Shown here one piece after another: positions 1 to 7,994 of a DNA stretch of 64,000 nucleotides. The first letter of the stretch is position 1, and each line of letters opens with the position of its first letter. This DNA is from Halorubrum sp. Hd13 (lineage in GTDB: Archaea > Halobacteriota > Halobacteria > Halobacteriales > Haloferacaceae), in NCBI RefSeq assembly GCF_002252755.1, contig NZ_NHOY01000050.1, forward strand, positions 19,364 to 83,363, read 5' to 3'. The translations under genes and the position numbers were made by a program. The notes below the pieces were generated by a model, which did not search any database, was not told where the DNA came from, and saw nothing but the letters and a program-made list of their open reading frames with translations.

Positions 1-1851
1 GCGGTCCTCTTCGGCGACGGGATCCTCCAGTCGGAGGTCACGGCGCTGCTGACCGACACCGCGGTCATCGTGTTCCCCGCGGCGCTGCTCCTGATATTGG
101 GCTTCCTCGTGTTCGCCTACCGCGACCCGATCGACATGGGGATCGGCCTCGCCGCCCTGCTCATGTCGCTCCTGTGGACCTTCGGGTTTATGGGATACGC
201 GGGGATCCCCTTCTCCGACTCCCTTATTACCGTCTTCCCGCTGCTGCTCGCGGTCGGGATCGATTTCGGGATCCACATCGTCAACCGCTACCGGGAGGAG
301 CGCGGCGAGGGGCTCTCGATCGCGGCGGCGATGCGGACCACGACCGATCAGCTGTTGATCGCCTTCCTGCTGGTCACGATCACCACGGTGTTCGGGCTCG
401 CCTCGAACCTCGTGAGTCCCTTCGAGCCTAACCGGGACTTCGGGCTCGTCGCCGCGGCGGGGATCACGTTCACGCTCACGGTGTTCGGCGTCTTTCTCCC
501 GGCGACGAAGGTGGTGGTCGACCGCTGGCGCGAGCGGCTGCCGATCCCGGCGTTCGGCACGACGCCGCTCGGGTCGGGCGGCTCGCGGCTCGGGCGCGTG
601 CTCCGCGTCGGGGTCGACCTCTCGAAGGTCGCGCCCGTGGCGGTCGTCGCCGTCCTGCTCGTCGGCGGCGCGGTCGGGGGCGCGTACGGGACCGGCGTGA
701 ACACCGAGTTCTCGGAGGAGGCGTTCTTCCCAGACGAGGACCGGCTGGAGACGTACTCGAACCTGCCGGAGCCGCTCGCGCCGACCGACTACACCTTCCT
801 CCGGGTGCTCACGCTGTTCGAGGAGGAGTTCGAGCAGAGCTTCGTCGGGAGCGTGACCCTGTACGTCGACCAGTCCGTGCGCGACGACGACGCCCTGGAG
901 CTGATCGACCGGACAACGCGCGATCCGCCGGACGCCTTCGAGACGACCGACGAGCGCCGGGCCGCCTCCACGAGCGTCGTGACCGTCATCGAGGACCGGG
1001 CGGCGCGCGATCCAGAGTTCGGCGCGCTCGTGGACCGCAACGACCGGCTCGGGACGGGCGTCCCCGACCGCAACGTCGACGAGGTGTACGACGCGCTGCT
1101 CGACTCGCCCGACCGGGACCGGGCGCGCGGGTACCTCGCCGCCGACCGCGGGAGCGCGCGGATAGATTACACGATCCGCCCCGGCGCCGACGACTCGGAA
1201 GCGGTGGCCGGCGTCCGGGCGCTCGCGGAGCGCACTCCCTTGCAGGCGGTTCCGACGGGCGACCTCGTCGTCAACGAGGCCGTGATCGACCGGCTGACCG
1301 AGTCCGCGATCCGGAGCCTGATCGCCGCGTTCGTGCTCACGGCCGTGTTCCTCGCGCTCTCTTACGCCTACTTGGAGGGGAAGGCCGTGTACGGCCTGCT
1401 CAACCTCGTGCCCGTCCTCGTCACGGTCGGCCTGCTCGTGGGTTCGATGCGGCTGTTCGACATCCCCTTGACGCCGATCAACGCGCCGATCCTCTCGGTC
1501 TCGATCGGACTCGGCGTGGACTACACCGTCCACTTCGTTCACCGGTTCGTCGACGAGTTCAAGGCCGGAAACGCGGTCGAGGACGCGCTCGACATCACAA
1601 TCGCGGGCACGGGCGGCGCGCTCACCGGGAGCATGCTCACGACCGTCTGCGGGCTCGGCGTCCTGTGGCTCGCCGTGATCCCGCTCCTGCGGGACTTCGG
1701 CGTGCTGCTCGCGCTCGGCGTGCTGTACGCGTACCTCTGTTCGATCCTGCTCGTCCCGTCGCTGGTGGTCGTCTGGAGCCGGTACGGCGACCGCGTCGGT
1801 CTCGGGCTCGACGGGACCCTCTGCGACGAGCCGACGGAGCGGGCCGACTAG
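1..1851 (+). CDS. RND/MMPL-family exporter, 3' part (5' end outside window)
   Basis: The frame is open from the first base, so the gene starts upstream. About 616 codons are visible, ending in TAG. The protein has clusters of membrane helices at both ends of the visible part around a large hydrophilic, acidic extracytoplasmic domain. Two related membrane motifs, GIDFGIHIVNRYRE in the first half and GVDYTVHFVHRF in the second, mark the internal duplication typical of RND permeases. Archaeal members of the MMPL/sterol-sensing-domain branch are called putative lipid or hydrophobic-compound exporters. The substrate cannot be read here. Its stop codon overlaps the stop of the convergent ABC permease by the 4 bases CTAG. 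Confidence 0.85.
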   Translation, partial: AVLFGDGILQSEVTALLTDTAVIVFPAALLLILGFLVFAYRDPIDMGIGLAALLMSLLWTFGFMGYAGIPFSDSLITVFPLLLAVGIDFGIHIVNRYREERGEGLSIAAAMRTTTDQLLIAFLLVTITTVFGLASNLVSPFEPNRDFGLVAAAGITFTLTVFGVFLPATKVVVDRWRERLPIPAFGTTPLGSGGSRLGRVLRVGVDLSKVAPVAVVAVLLVGGAVGGAYGTGVNTEFSEEAFFPDEDRLETYSNLPEPLAPTDYTFLRVLTLFEEEFEQSFVGSVTLYVDQSVRDDDALELIDRTTRDPPDAFETTDERRAASTSVVTVIEDRAARDPEFGALVDRNDRLGTGVPDRNVDEVYDALLDSPDRDRARGYLAADRGSARIDYTIRPGADDSEAVAGVRALAERTPLQAVPTGDLVVNEAVIDRLTESAIRSLIAAFVLTAVFLALSYAYLEGKAVYGLLNLVPVLVTVGLLVGSMRLFDIPLTPINAPILSVSIGLGVDYTVHFVHRFVDEFKAGNAVEDALDITIAGTGGALTGSMLTTVCGLGVLWLAVIPLLRDFGVLLALGVLYAYLCSILLVPSLVVVWSRYGDRVGLGLDGTLCDEPTERAD

Positions 1852-2921
1852 TCGGTCGACTCTGCTCCGGCGACGTCGTCGCCGCCGACGTCGGTGGCCT
1901 CGCCCGTCGCCCGCTCGGCGCCGTCGACGCGCTCGGGGGCCTCGTCGCCCGCCCGCCGCGACTGGGCCTTCCCGGCGAGCACCGCGACGATGTACACGCC
2001 GACGGCGACGAGAACGATCGTGCCACCGGCGGTCGTGTTGTAGTTGAACGACAGCGTGATCCCGGCGACCACGGCGATCTGCGCCAGTACGACCGACGCG
2101 AGCAGCGCCTCGCGGAAGCCGCGTGCGAGCTGGGCGGCGGCCGCGACGGGGACGACGAGCATCGCCGCGACGAGGATGACGCCCATGATCTGCATCGCGC
2201 CGACGACGACGAGGGCGGTCAGGGTCGTCATCAGGCGGTTGTACCAGGGGACGTTGATCCCGGCGACGCGGGCGGCCGTCTCGTCGAACGTGACGTACAG
2301 CAGCTGCTTGTACGTGACCGTGACGACCAGCGAGACGATCGCGAAGAGCACGACCAGCAGGACCGCGTTCTCCCGCGAGACCGTCGAGAGGTTCCCGAAC
2401 AGGTACTGGTTGATCCCGACCGCGAGCCCGCCGGTGTTCAGGCTGATGAGGACCGCGCCGAGCGCGAACCCGGTCGAGAGCACGATCGCCATCGACACGT
2501 CGTTGTACGCGTCGGTGGTCTCGGCGATCAGCTCGATCGCCAGGGCGGCGATCACGGCGACGACGATCGCGGTGACGTACGGCGAGATCCCGGTCCCGAG
2601 CAGCGAGTTGACGAACAGCCCGACGGCGACGCCCGCGAACGCGGTGTGGGCGAGCGCGTCGCCGATGAGCGCGAGCTGCCGGTGGACGAGGAAGGTGCCG
2701 ATCAGCGGCGCCATCACGGCGATGAGCGCGCCGACGAGGAACGCGTGGTGCATGAAGACGTACTCCAGCATCGCGATCCCGAGCCGGTCGCCGACCCAGC
2801 CGAGCCCGTCGCTCCACAGGCCGACGAGCCGCGAGAGGAGGTCGTACGGCGCGGAGAGGAGCGGGACGACGGCGGCGGGCGACGCCGCCGACGCGACGGC
2901 CGCGGAACCGGCGGGGGTCAC
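1848..2921 (-). CDS. Metal (Zn/Mn-type) ABC transporter permease
   Basis: A 357-residue polytopic protein of the ABC-3 (ZnuB/MntB) permease family, with about 8-9 hydrophobic segments and an Asp/Glu-rich C-terminal tail after the last helix. The sequence GDALAHTAFAGVAVG matches the conserved loop of this family. It starts with GTG that overlaps the TGA of the upstream ATPase (GTGA), so the two are probably translationally coupled. It would form the membrane channel of the importer encoded by the next two genes. Zn2+ or Mn2+ are the usual substrates of the family; which one applies here is not visible. Confidence 0.9.
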   Translation of the reverse strand: MTPAGSAAVASAASPAAVVPLLSAPYDLLSRLVGLWSDGLGWVGDRLGIAMLEYVFMHHAFLVGALIAVMAPLIGTFLVHRQLALIGDALAHTAFAGVAVGLFVNSLLGTGISPYVTAIVVAVIAALAIELIAETTDAYNDVSMAIVLSTGFALGAVLISLNTGGLAVGINQYLFGNLSTVSRENAVLLVVLFAIVSLVVTVTYKQLLYVTFDETAARVAGINVPWYNRLMTTLTALVVVGAMQIMGVILVAAMLVVPVAAAAQLARGFREALLASVVLAQIAVVAGITLSFNYNTTAGGTIVLVAVGVYIVAVLAGKAQSRRAGDEAPERVDGAERATGEATDVGGDDVAGAESTD

Positions 2922-3673
2922 GTGACGATCCCCCCTTCCTCGCGGCGGACGTTCGTCCCGTACGCGCGGTCGAGCGCGTCGCTCTCGGCGAACGCGGCCG
3001 GCTCGCCGTCGAAGTACACCTCGCGGTTGAGACAGACGACCCGCGAGGCGTGCTCGATGACGGCGCCGATGTCGTGTTCGACGAGGAGGACGGTGATCCC
3101 GTCGTCGACGAGCTCGTCGAGCAGGTCGAAGAAGGCGTCGACCGACTCGGCGTCGACGCCGACGGTGGGCTCGTCCAGGACGAGCAGTTCGGCCTCGCCG
3201 GCGAGCGCCCGCGCGATGTACGTCCGCTGGCGCTGCCCGCCCGAGAGCGCGGTGATCTTCCGGTCGGCGAGGTGTTCGATGCCGACCGTCGCCAGGGCGT
3301 CGCGGACGCGGTCGCGGTCGGCGGCGGTCACCCGGCCGAAGCCGGCGTGCGGGAACCGCCCCATGAGGACGACTTCGCTCACGGTGATCGGCATGCGCTT
3401 CTCGTCTTCGGTCACGTCCTGCGCGACGTAGCCGACGCGCTCGCGCTCCGCGAACGCCCGGGCGGGGTGACCGAGCAGCTCGGCCGACCCCGCGTCGGGC
3501 TCGTGGAGGCCCAGAAGGAGGCGGAGCAGGGTGCTCTTCCCGGAGCCGTTCGGTCCGACGATCCCGACGTACTCGCCGCGGTCGACCCGCAGGTCCACGT
3601 CCTCGACGACCGGCGTCGCGGCGTAGCCGAACGTCAGCCCGCGGACGTCGACGAGGGGGGTGTCACCGCTCAT
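2918..3673 (-). CDS. Metal ABC transporter ATP-binding protein (ZnuC/MntA-like)
   Basis: A 251-residue ABC ATPase. Walker A is GPNGSGKST near residue 40, the signature motif is LSGGQRQR, and Walker B is LLVLDEP followed by an H-loop in LLVEHD. I chose the ATG at 3673 because it overlaps the TGA of the substrate-binding gene (ATGA) and gives a normal family length; the longer open frame upstream is only a shadow of that gene. The VLMGRFPHAG region resembles metal and iron importers. It energises import by the downstream permease. Confidence 0.93.
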   Translation of the reverse strand: MSGDTPLVDVRGLTFGYAATPVVEDVDLRVDRGEYVGIVGPNGSGKSTLLRLLLGLHEPDAGSAELLGHPARAFAERERVGYVAQDVTEDEKRMPITVSEVVLMGRFPHAGFGRVTAADRDRVRDALATVGIEHLADRKITALSGGQRQRTYIARALAGEAELLVLDEPTVGVDAESVDAFFDLLDELVDDGITVLLVEHDIGAVIEHASRVVCLNREVYFDGEPAAFAESDALDRAYGTNVRREEGGIVT

Positions 3674-4734
3674 GGCTCGAAGTTTCGACCGTAGTCGGCG
3701 AACGTCACGTCCTCGGGGTCGTCGAGACCGAGGAGGATCCGGAAGGTGGGCAGGTTCACCTGACGGGCGATCTCGAAGTACCCCCACCCCCGCTCGACCC
3801 AGGACTCGGCGGTGCCGGCGTACGGCGTCACCGGGAAGTACGCCTCGACGTCGGTCTGCTCCAAGAGCTGTCTCGCCGGCCGGATCGGCTCGAACACGGC
3901 CGCGCCGATGTGTCGGATGTCGTTGGCGGCGATCGTGTCCTGCGCCCGCTGCATGTCGGCCGGCCGGACGTCGTTGCTGGCCGCGAGGTTCACCACCAGC
4001 GGCTCGATCGTCGCGCCGTAGCGCTCCGAGACGTAGGCGAAGGCGTTGTGTGCGGCGAGGAACGCCACGTCGCGCTCGGCGGCGTCGAAGACGGCCGTCC
4101 ACTCCTCGTCGAGCGCGTCGAGCTCCGCGTCGATCGCGTCGGCGTTCTCGCGGATCGTCGCCTCGTCGTCGGGAGCGAGCGCCGCGAGCCCGTCCGCGAT
4201 GTTCTCGACCGCGACCTTCGCGCGCTGGGGGTCGAGCCAGAAGTGCGGGTCCTTCGCGTCCTCGACCGCCTCGTCCTCGGTGAGCGAGTCGGCGAGGTCG
4301 AGCAGCTCGACCCCGGCGCGGGCGTTGATAAGCGCCGTCTCCGTCGTCTCCGCTTCCAGCGTGTCGATCGCGCGGTCGACCCACGGCTGGAAGTCGGGCC
4401 CGACGTGGACCAGGGCGTCGGCGTCGGTGATCCGCCGCTGGATCGACGGGTCCGGCTCCCAGCCGTGACCGTGGAGGCCCGTCGGCACGAGGTTCTCGAC
4501 GTTCAGGACCGTCCCCTCGGCGAGCGTGTCGGCGAAGTCGTAGAACGTGAAGAAAGAGGCCACGACCGTGTACTCTCCGGCGTCGGCGCCCTCACCGTCG
4601 CTTCCGCCGCCGCCGTCTCCCGGATCGGCGGCGTTTCCCGTGCAGCCGGCGAGACCCCCCGCGAGGACGCCGGCGCCGATGCCGGCGAACCGCCGTCGAG
4701 AGAGGCCCGTGGCCTCGTTCGTGTCGGTGCGCAT
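3670..4734 (-). CDS. Metal ABC transporter substrate-binding lipoprotein (ZnuA/TroA family)
   Basis: A 354-residue protein of the ZnuA/TroA (cluster 9) family. The N-terminus has a twin-arginine signal (LSRRRFAG) followed by a lipobox (LAGC), so it is probably exported folded and lipid-anchored. An acidic Gly/Ser linker follows. Likely metal ligands are in HGHGWEPDP, KDPHFWLDP and AAHNAFAY. There is no long His-rich loop of the kind common in bacterial ZnuA. It is the first gene of a three-gene operon with 4-base overlaps. The start at 4734 follows an AT-rich segment with a palindromic operator. Zn2+ or Mn2+ is likely; the DtxR-like operator slightly favours Mn or Fe control. Confidence 0.9.
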   Translation of the reverse strand: MRTDTNEATGLSRRRFAGIGAGVLAGGLAGCTGNAADPGDGGGGSDGEGADAGEYTVVASFFTFYDFADTLAEGTVLNVENLVPTGLHGHGWEPDPSIQRRITDADALVHVGPDFQPWVDRAIDTLEAETTETALINARAGVELLDLADSLTEDEAVEDAKDPHFWLDPQRAKVAVENIADGLAALAPDDEATIRENADAIDAELDALDEEWTAVFDAAERDVAFLAAHNAFAYVSERYGATIEPLVVNLAASNDVRPADMQRAQDTIAANDIRHIGAAVFEPIRPARQLLEQTDVEAYFPVTPYAGTAESWVERGWGYFEIARQVNLPTFRILLGLDDPEDVTFADYGRNFEP

Positions 4735-4772
4735 TACCAGCCGTTTGTCGGTGGGAACGTAATACGCTTTGG

Positions 4773-4800
4773 GTCTAAGAAAAAGATTAGACAAGTCTAA
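4773..4800. promoter_or_regulatory. DtxR/SirR-like palindromic operator upstream of the metal ABC operon
   Basis: TTAGACAAGTCTAA (4787-4800) is a perfect 6-bp inverted repeat with a 2-base spacer. A third half-site, GTCTAA, lies at 4773-4778 and pairs with the same TTAGAC. The layout resembles operators of metal-dependent DtxR/MntR/SirR repressors. The A/T-rich tract between the half-sites could hold the TATA element for the leftward metal operon (start 4734). The cognate repressor is not in this window. Confidence 0.55.
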
Positions 4801-4885
4801 CTCTAGCCGCGGACGGGAGAAGCGCCGACGGAGCGCCCCGACGCCGCCGATACGATTTAGTCGCCACACCGAGAGGACCCCCACG

Positions 4886-5314
4886 ATGGCGGAGTCCTCC
4901 CTGCGCGAGCGGTTCGAGCGAAACGCGAGCGAGATCGCGGGCACGGTCGTGACGGGCGCGTGGCTGGCGGCGCTGTTCCTCGGCTTTGAGTGGTGGCTCC
5001 CGCTCATGCTGTTCGGCTACGTCGTCGTCGTGCCGGTGGTCGGGATGCTGTTCGACGGGGACGAGGAGGCGGAGCGGGCCGAGGGACCCGCGGTCGACCG
5101 GACCACGGAGAGCGACGCGGTCGACGAGGAGCCGGCGGGCACGCGGGACGCGCTCGACCGGCTCCGGAGCCGGTACGCCGAGGGCGACCTCACCGACGAG
5201 CAGTTCGAGCGGAAGCTCGACCGGCTCCTCGAGACGGAGACGCCGGAAGACGCCGCCGAGTACGTGCGTCGAGAGCGCTCCCGGGAACCGGCGCGCGAGG
5301 TCGAACGCGAGTAG
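4886..5314 (+). CDS. SHOCT-domain membrane protein
   Basis: A 142-residue protein with two close hydrophobic segments (around residues 14-50), an acidic linker, and a C-terminal SHOCT-type short amphipathic motif in which RYAEGDLTDEQFERKLDRL is diagnostic. SHOCT domains are small oligomerisation modules often attached to membrane segments. The ATG at 4886 was preferred because the sequence before it is Arg-rich and unlike haloarchaeal protein. It is divergent from the metal ABC operon and shares its upstream region. The function is unknown. Confidence 0.8.
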   Translation: MAESSLRERFERNASEIAGTVVTGAWLAALFLGFEWWLPLMLFGYVVVVPVVGMLFDGDEEAERAEGPAVDRTTESDAVDEEPAGTRDALDRLRSRYAEGDLTDEQFERKLDRLLETETPEDAAEYVRRERSREPAREVERE

Positions 5315-5416
5315 GGGGACCGCGGCCGATCCGGACGCGAGCGTCGCCCGCGGCTCCGAGCGGCCCCGTCGTCCGCGAACCTCAAGCTTCAACTGCCGCG
5401 ACCGAGTGAACGACGT

Positions 5417-5662
5417 ATGAGCGATCAACAGCTCCGCAAGGAAGCGCACGACCTCGACGTCACCGTCTGGGTCGGGAAGAAGGGCGTCGACGCCGTCGTC
5501 GACGAGACGGCCGACCAGCTCGACGACGCCAAGCTCGTGAAGGTGAAGTTCCTCCGGGCGGCCCGAGGCGGGACCACGACCGACGAGCTCGCCGCGGAGC
5601 TGGCCGACGCCGTCGACGCCGAACTCGTAGAGACGCGAGGGAACACGGCGGTACTCCACTGA
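5417..5662 (+). CDS. YhbY/CRM-family RNA-binding protein
   Basis: An 81-residue single-domain protein of the CRS1-YhbY (CRM) fold. It shows the family's GKKGV loop (for RNA contact), LVKVKFLRAARG, and a C-terminal strand ending GNTAVLH. In bacteria YhbY associates with pre-50S ribosomal particles; the archaeal role is presumed similar. Its stop overlaps the start of the MscS gene (TGATG), so the pair is translationally coupled although no functional link is obvious. Confidence 0.88.
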   Translation: MSDQQLRKEAHDLDVTVWVGKKGVDAVVDETADQLDDAKLVKVKFLRAARGGTTTDELAAELADAVDAELVETRGNTAVLH

Positions 5663-6579
5663 TGAGCGCCGCGGGCGGTACGAGCGACGTCGTCGCCGTC
5701 GCGGGGACGCTGGAGCCGTTTTTGCGGCCGCTGACCGGGATCGTCATCGACGCCGCGATCTTCCTCGCCGTCGTTTTCGCGACGTACCTGCTGTATAAGG
5801 CGGTCATCGCGCCGCTCGTGCTGCGGCTCTTCGACAGGCAGGGCCTCGACGAGCACGCGCGGCGACCGCTCCAGAAGATCGTCGCGTTCCTCGTGCTGTT
5901 CGCGGGCGTCACGGTCGCGTTCGGGGCGGCGGGATATCAGGGATTCCTCCGGTCGCTGGCGACGATCGCCGCGGCGGCGACGCTCGCCATCGGCTTCGCG
6001 CTTCAGGACGTGATCAAGAACTTCGTCGCGGGCGTGTTCATCTACACCGACAAGCCGTTCCGCATCGGCGACTGGATCGAGTGGCAGGGGAACTCGGGGG
6101 TCGTAGAGGACATCTCCTTTCGAGTCACCCGCGTCCGCACGTTCGACAACGAACTTCTCACGGTGCCGAACGCCGTGCTCACCGGCGACGTGGTGAAGAA
6201 CCCGGTCGCGAAGAAGACGCTCCGGCTGAAGTTCGTCTTCGGGATCGACTACGAGGACGACGTCGAGAAGGCGACCGACATCATCGTCGAGGAGGCCGAG
6301 AAGAGCGACGCGATCCTCGACGACCCCGCGCCGTCGGTCAGGCTGACGGAGCTGGCGGACTCGTACGTCGGCCTGCAGTCGCGGATCTGGATCGACGACC
6401 CGTCGCGGGCGGACTTCGTGAAGGCGCGCGCCGACTACGTGAAGGCCGTCAAGAAGCGGTTCGACGAGGAGGGGATCTCGATCCCGTTCCCGCAGCGCAC
6501 CGTCTCCGGGCGGAACGAGTGGACGGACCCCACGTCGTTCGGCGGGGCGGCTGAGGCCGGGATCGGCGGGGACTCGTAG
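5662..6579 (+). CDS. MscS-family mechanosensitive ion channel
   Basis: A 305-residue MscS homolog. Two N-terminal helices precede the pore-lining third helix (ATLAIGFALQDVIKNFVAG), followed by the beta domain (FRIGDWIEW, TVPNAVL) and a C-terminal alpha/beta region ending FPQRTV. Such channels open on membrane tension and release solutes during hypo-osmotic shock, which suits a salt-in organism. The start overlaps the upstream yhbY-like stop. It lies just before the potassium-uptake block, so osmotic homeostasis genes are clustered here. Confidence 0.92.
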   Translation: MSAAGGTSDVVAVAGTLEPFLRPLTGIVIDAAIFLAVVFATYLLYKAVIAPLVLRLFDRQGLDEHARRPLQKIVAFLVLFAGVTVAFGAAGYQGFLRSLATIAAAATLAIGFALQDVIKNFVAGVFIYTDKPFRIGDWIEWQGNSGVVEDISFRVTRVRTFDNELLTVPNAVLTGDVVKNPVAKKTLRLKFVFGIDYEDDVEKATDIIVEEAEKSDAILDDPAPSVRLTELADSYVGLQSRIWIDDPSRADFVKARADYVKAVKKRFDEEGISIPFPQRTVSGRNEWTDPTSFGGAAEAGIGGDS

Positions 6580-6649
6580 CCCGCTCCTCCCGGCGACCGC
6601 GGCGACACCGATAGTAACGAACTTGAGGGTCGGGTAACTCGTTGTGTCC

Positions 6650-7987
6650 ATGCATGTGGTCGTTATCGGGGCCGGCGAGGTCGGCACGAGCATCGCTGGG
6701 AGCCTCTCGTCGGACCACGAGGTCGTCGTCGTGGACGTCGACGAGGACCGCGCGGAACAGCTCAAGTACGAGATCGACGTGCTCACCATCGCCGGCGACG
6801 GGACGACCTCCGATATCCAGACGGCGGCGGAGGTCGGCCGCGCGGACATGGTCATCGCCTGCACCGACAACGACCAGACGAACCTCGTCGCCTGCGGCAC
6901 CGCGAAGACGCTGGGCGACGGGTTCACCATCGCCCGCGTGAAGAGCACGGACTTCCTCCGGACGTGGGAGGGGAGCGAGGGCGCCTTCGGCGTCGACTTC
7001 ATGGTGTGTACGGACCTGCTGACCGCGGAGAACATCGTCCGGGTCATCGGGCTCCCGGCCGCGATCGACGTCGACCCGTTCGCGAGCGGGATGGTCCAGA
7101 TGGCCGAGTTCGAGATCGCGGAGGAGAGCCCCATGGCCGGGCAGACCGTCGCCGAGGCGGACCGCTTCGAGTCGCTCACGTTCGTCGGGCTGTTCCGCAA
7201 CGGGGAACTGACGATCCCGCGCGGCGACACCGGGATCAAGGCCGGCGACCGCGCGGTGGTAATCGGGAGCCCGGAGAGCGTCCAAGCGTTCGCGACCGAC
7301 GTCGACCCGCGCACGACGCCGGACGACGCGGACGACATCGTGATCGTCGGCGGAAGCGAGATCGGGTATCAGACCGCCCGTCTCCTCGGGGAGCGAGAAC
7401 TGCAACCCCGGATAATCGAGCAGGACCCCGACCGCGCGCGGTGGCTCGCCGAGCAGCTTCCGAAGGCGGTCGTCATGGAACACGACGCGACCGACACGGA
7501 GTTCCTCTCCCGCGAACACGTCGACGAGGCCGACATCGTCGTCACCGCGCTCCGCTCCGACGAGAAGAACCTCCTCGTGTCGGTGCTCGCCAAACGGCTC
7601 GGCGTCGACCGCGTGATCGCGGTCGTCGACAGCCCGGACTACGTCACCGTCTTCGAGGAGATCGGGATCGACATCGCGATCAACCCGCGGACCGTGACCG
7701 CCGAGGAGATCACGCGGTTCACCTACGAGAGCGTCGCGGAGAACATCGCCGTGTTGGAGAACGACCAGGCGGAGGTCCTCGAGCTGGAGCTCACCGAGGG
7801 ATGCGGGCTCGTGGGGCGACCGATCTCGGAGCTCGTCGCCGACACCGACGCCCGGTTCGTCATCGGCGCGATCACCCGCGATCACCAGCTCGTGACGCCG
7901 CGCGGGGACACGGTCCTCCGGCCGGGCGACCACGTGATCCTGCTCGTGGACTCCGACTCCGTGGGCGAGATCGCGTCGATGGCGTGA
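6650..7987 (+). CDS. trkA: TrkA-type potassium uptake regulatory protein (two RCK halves)
   Basis: A 445-residue peripheral protein with two tandem TrkA-N/TrkA-C units. The nucleotide-binding loops are VIGAGEVGTS at the N-terminus and IVGGSEIGYQ near residue 230. TrkA gates TrkH channels by binding NAD(H) or ATP. I chose the ATG at 6650 because it begins MHVVVIGAG, the usual TrkA start; a GTG two codons upstream is possible. It is followed 7 nt later by a TrkH gene, so they form an operon. Confidence 0.93.
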   Translation: MHVVVIGAGEVGTSIAGSLSSDHEVVVVDVDEDRAEQLKYEIDVLTIAGDGTTSDIQTAAEVGRADMVIACTDNDQTNLVACGTAKTLGDGFTIARVKSTDFLRTWEGSEGAFGVDFMVCTDLLTAENIVRVIGLPAAIDVDPFASGMVQMAEFEIAEESPMAGQTVAEADRFESLTFVGLFRNGELTIPRGDTGIKAGDRAVVIGSPESVQAFATDVDPRTTPDDADDIVIVGGSEIGYQTARLLGERELQPRIIEQDPDRARWLAEQLPKAVVMEHDATDTEFLSREHVDEADIVVTALRSDEKNLLVSVLAKRLGVDRVIAVVDSPDYVTVFEEIGIDIAINPRTVTAEEITRFTYESVAENIAVLENDQAEVLELELTEGCGLVGRPISELVADTDARFVIGAITRDHQLVTPRGDTVLRPGDHVILLVDSDSVGEIASMA

Positions 7988-7994
7988 GCGGTCC

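Noticed and set aside
1637..2026. Long Arg/Ser/Pro-rich open frames antisense or out of frame to real genes throughout the window
   Set aside because: In GC-rich DNA they arise by chance on the other strand; their products are basic, unlike the acidic proteome, and they overlap genes with clear family motifs.
3674..4384. Upstream extension of the metal ABC ATPase
   Set aside because: It is a shadow of the substrate-binding gene; the ATGA overlap and family length place the start at 3673.
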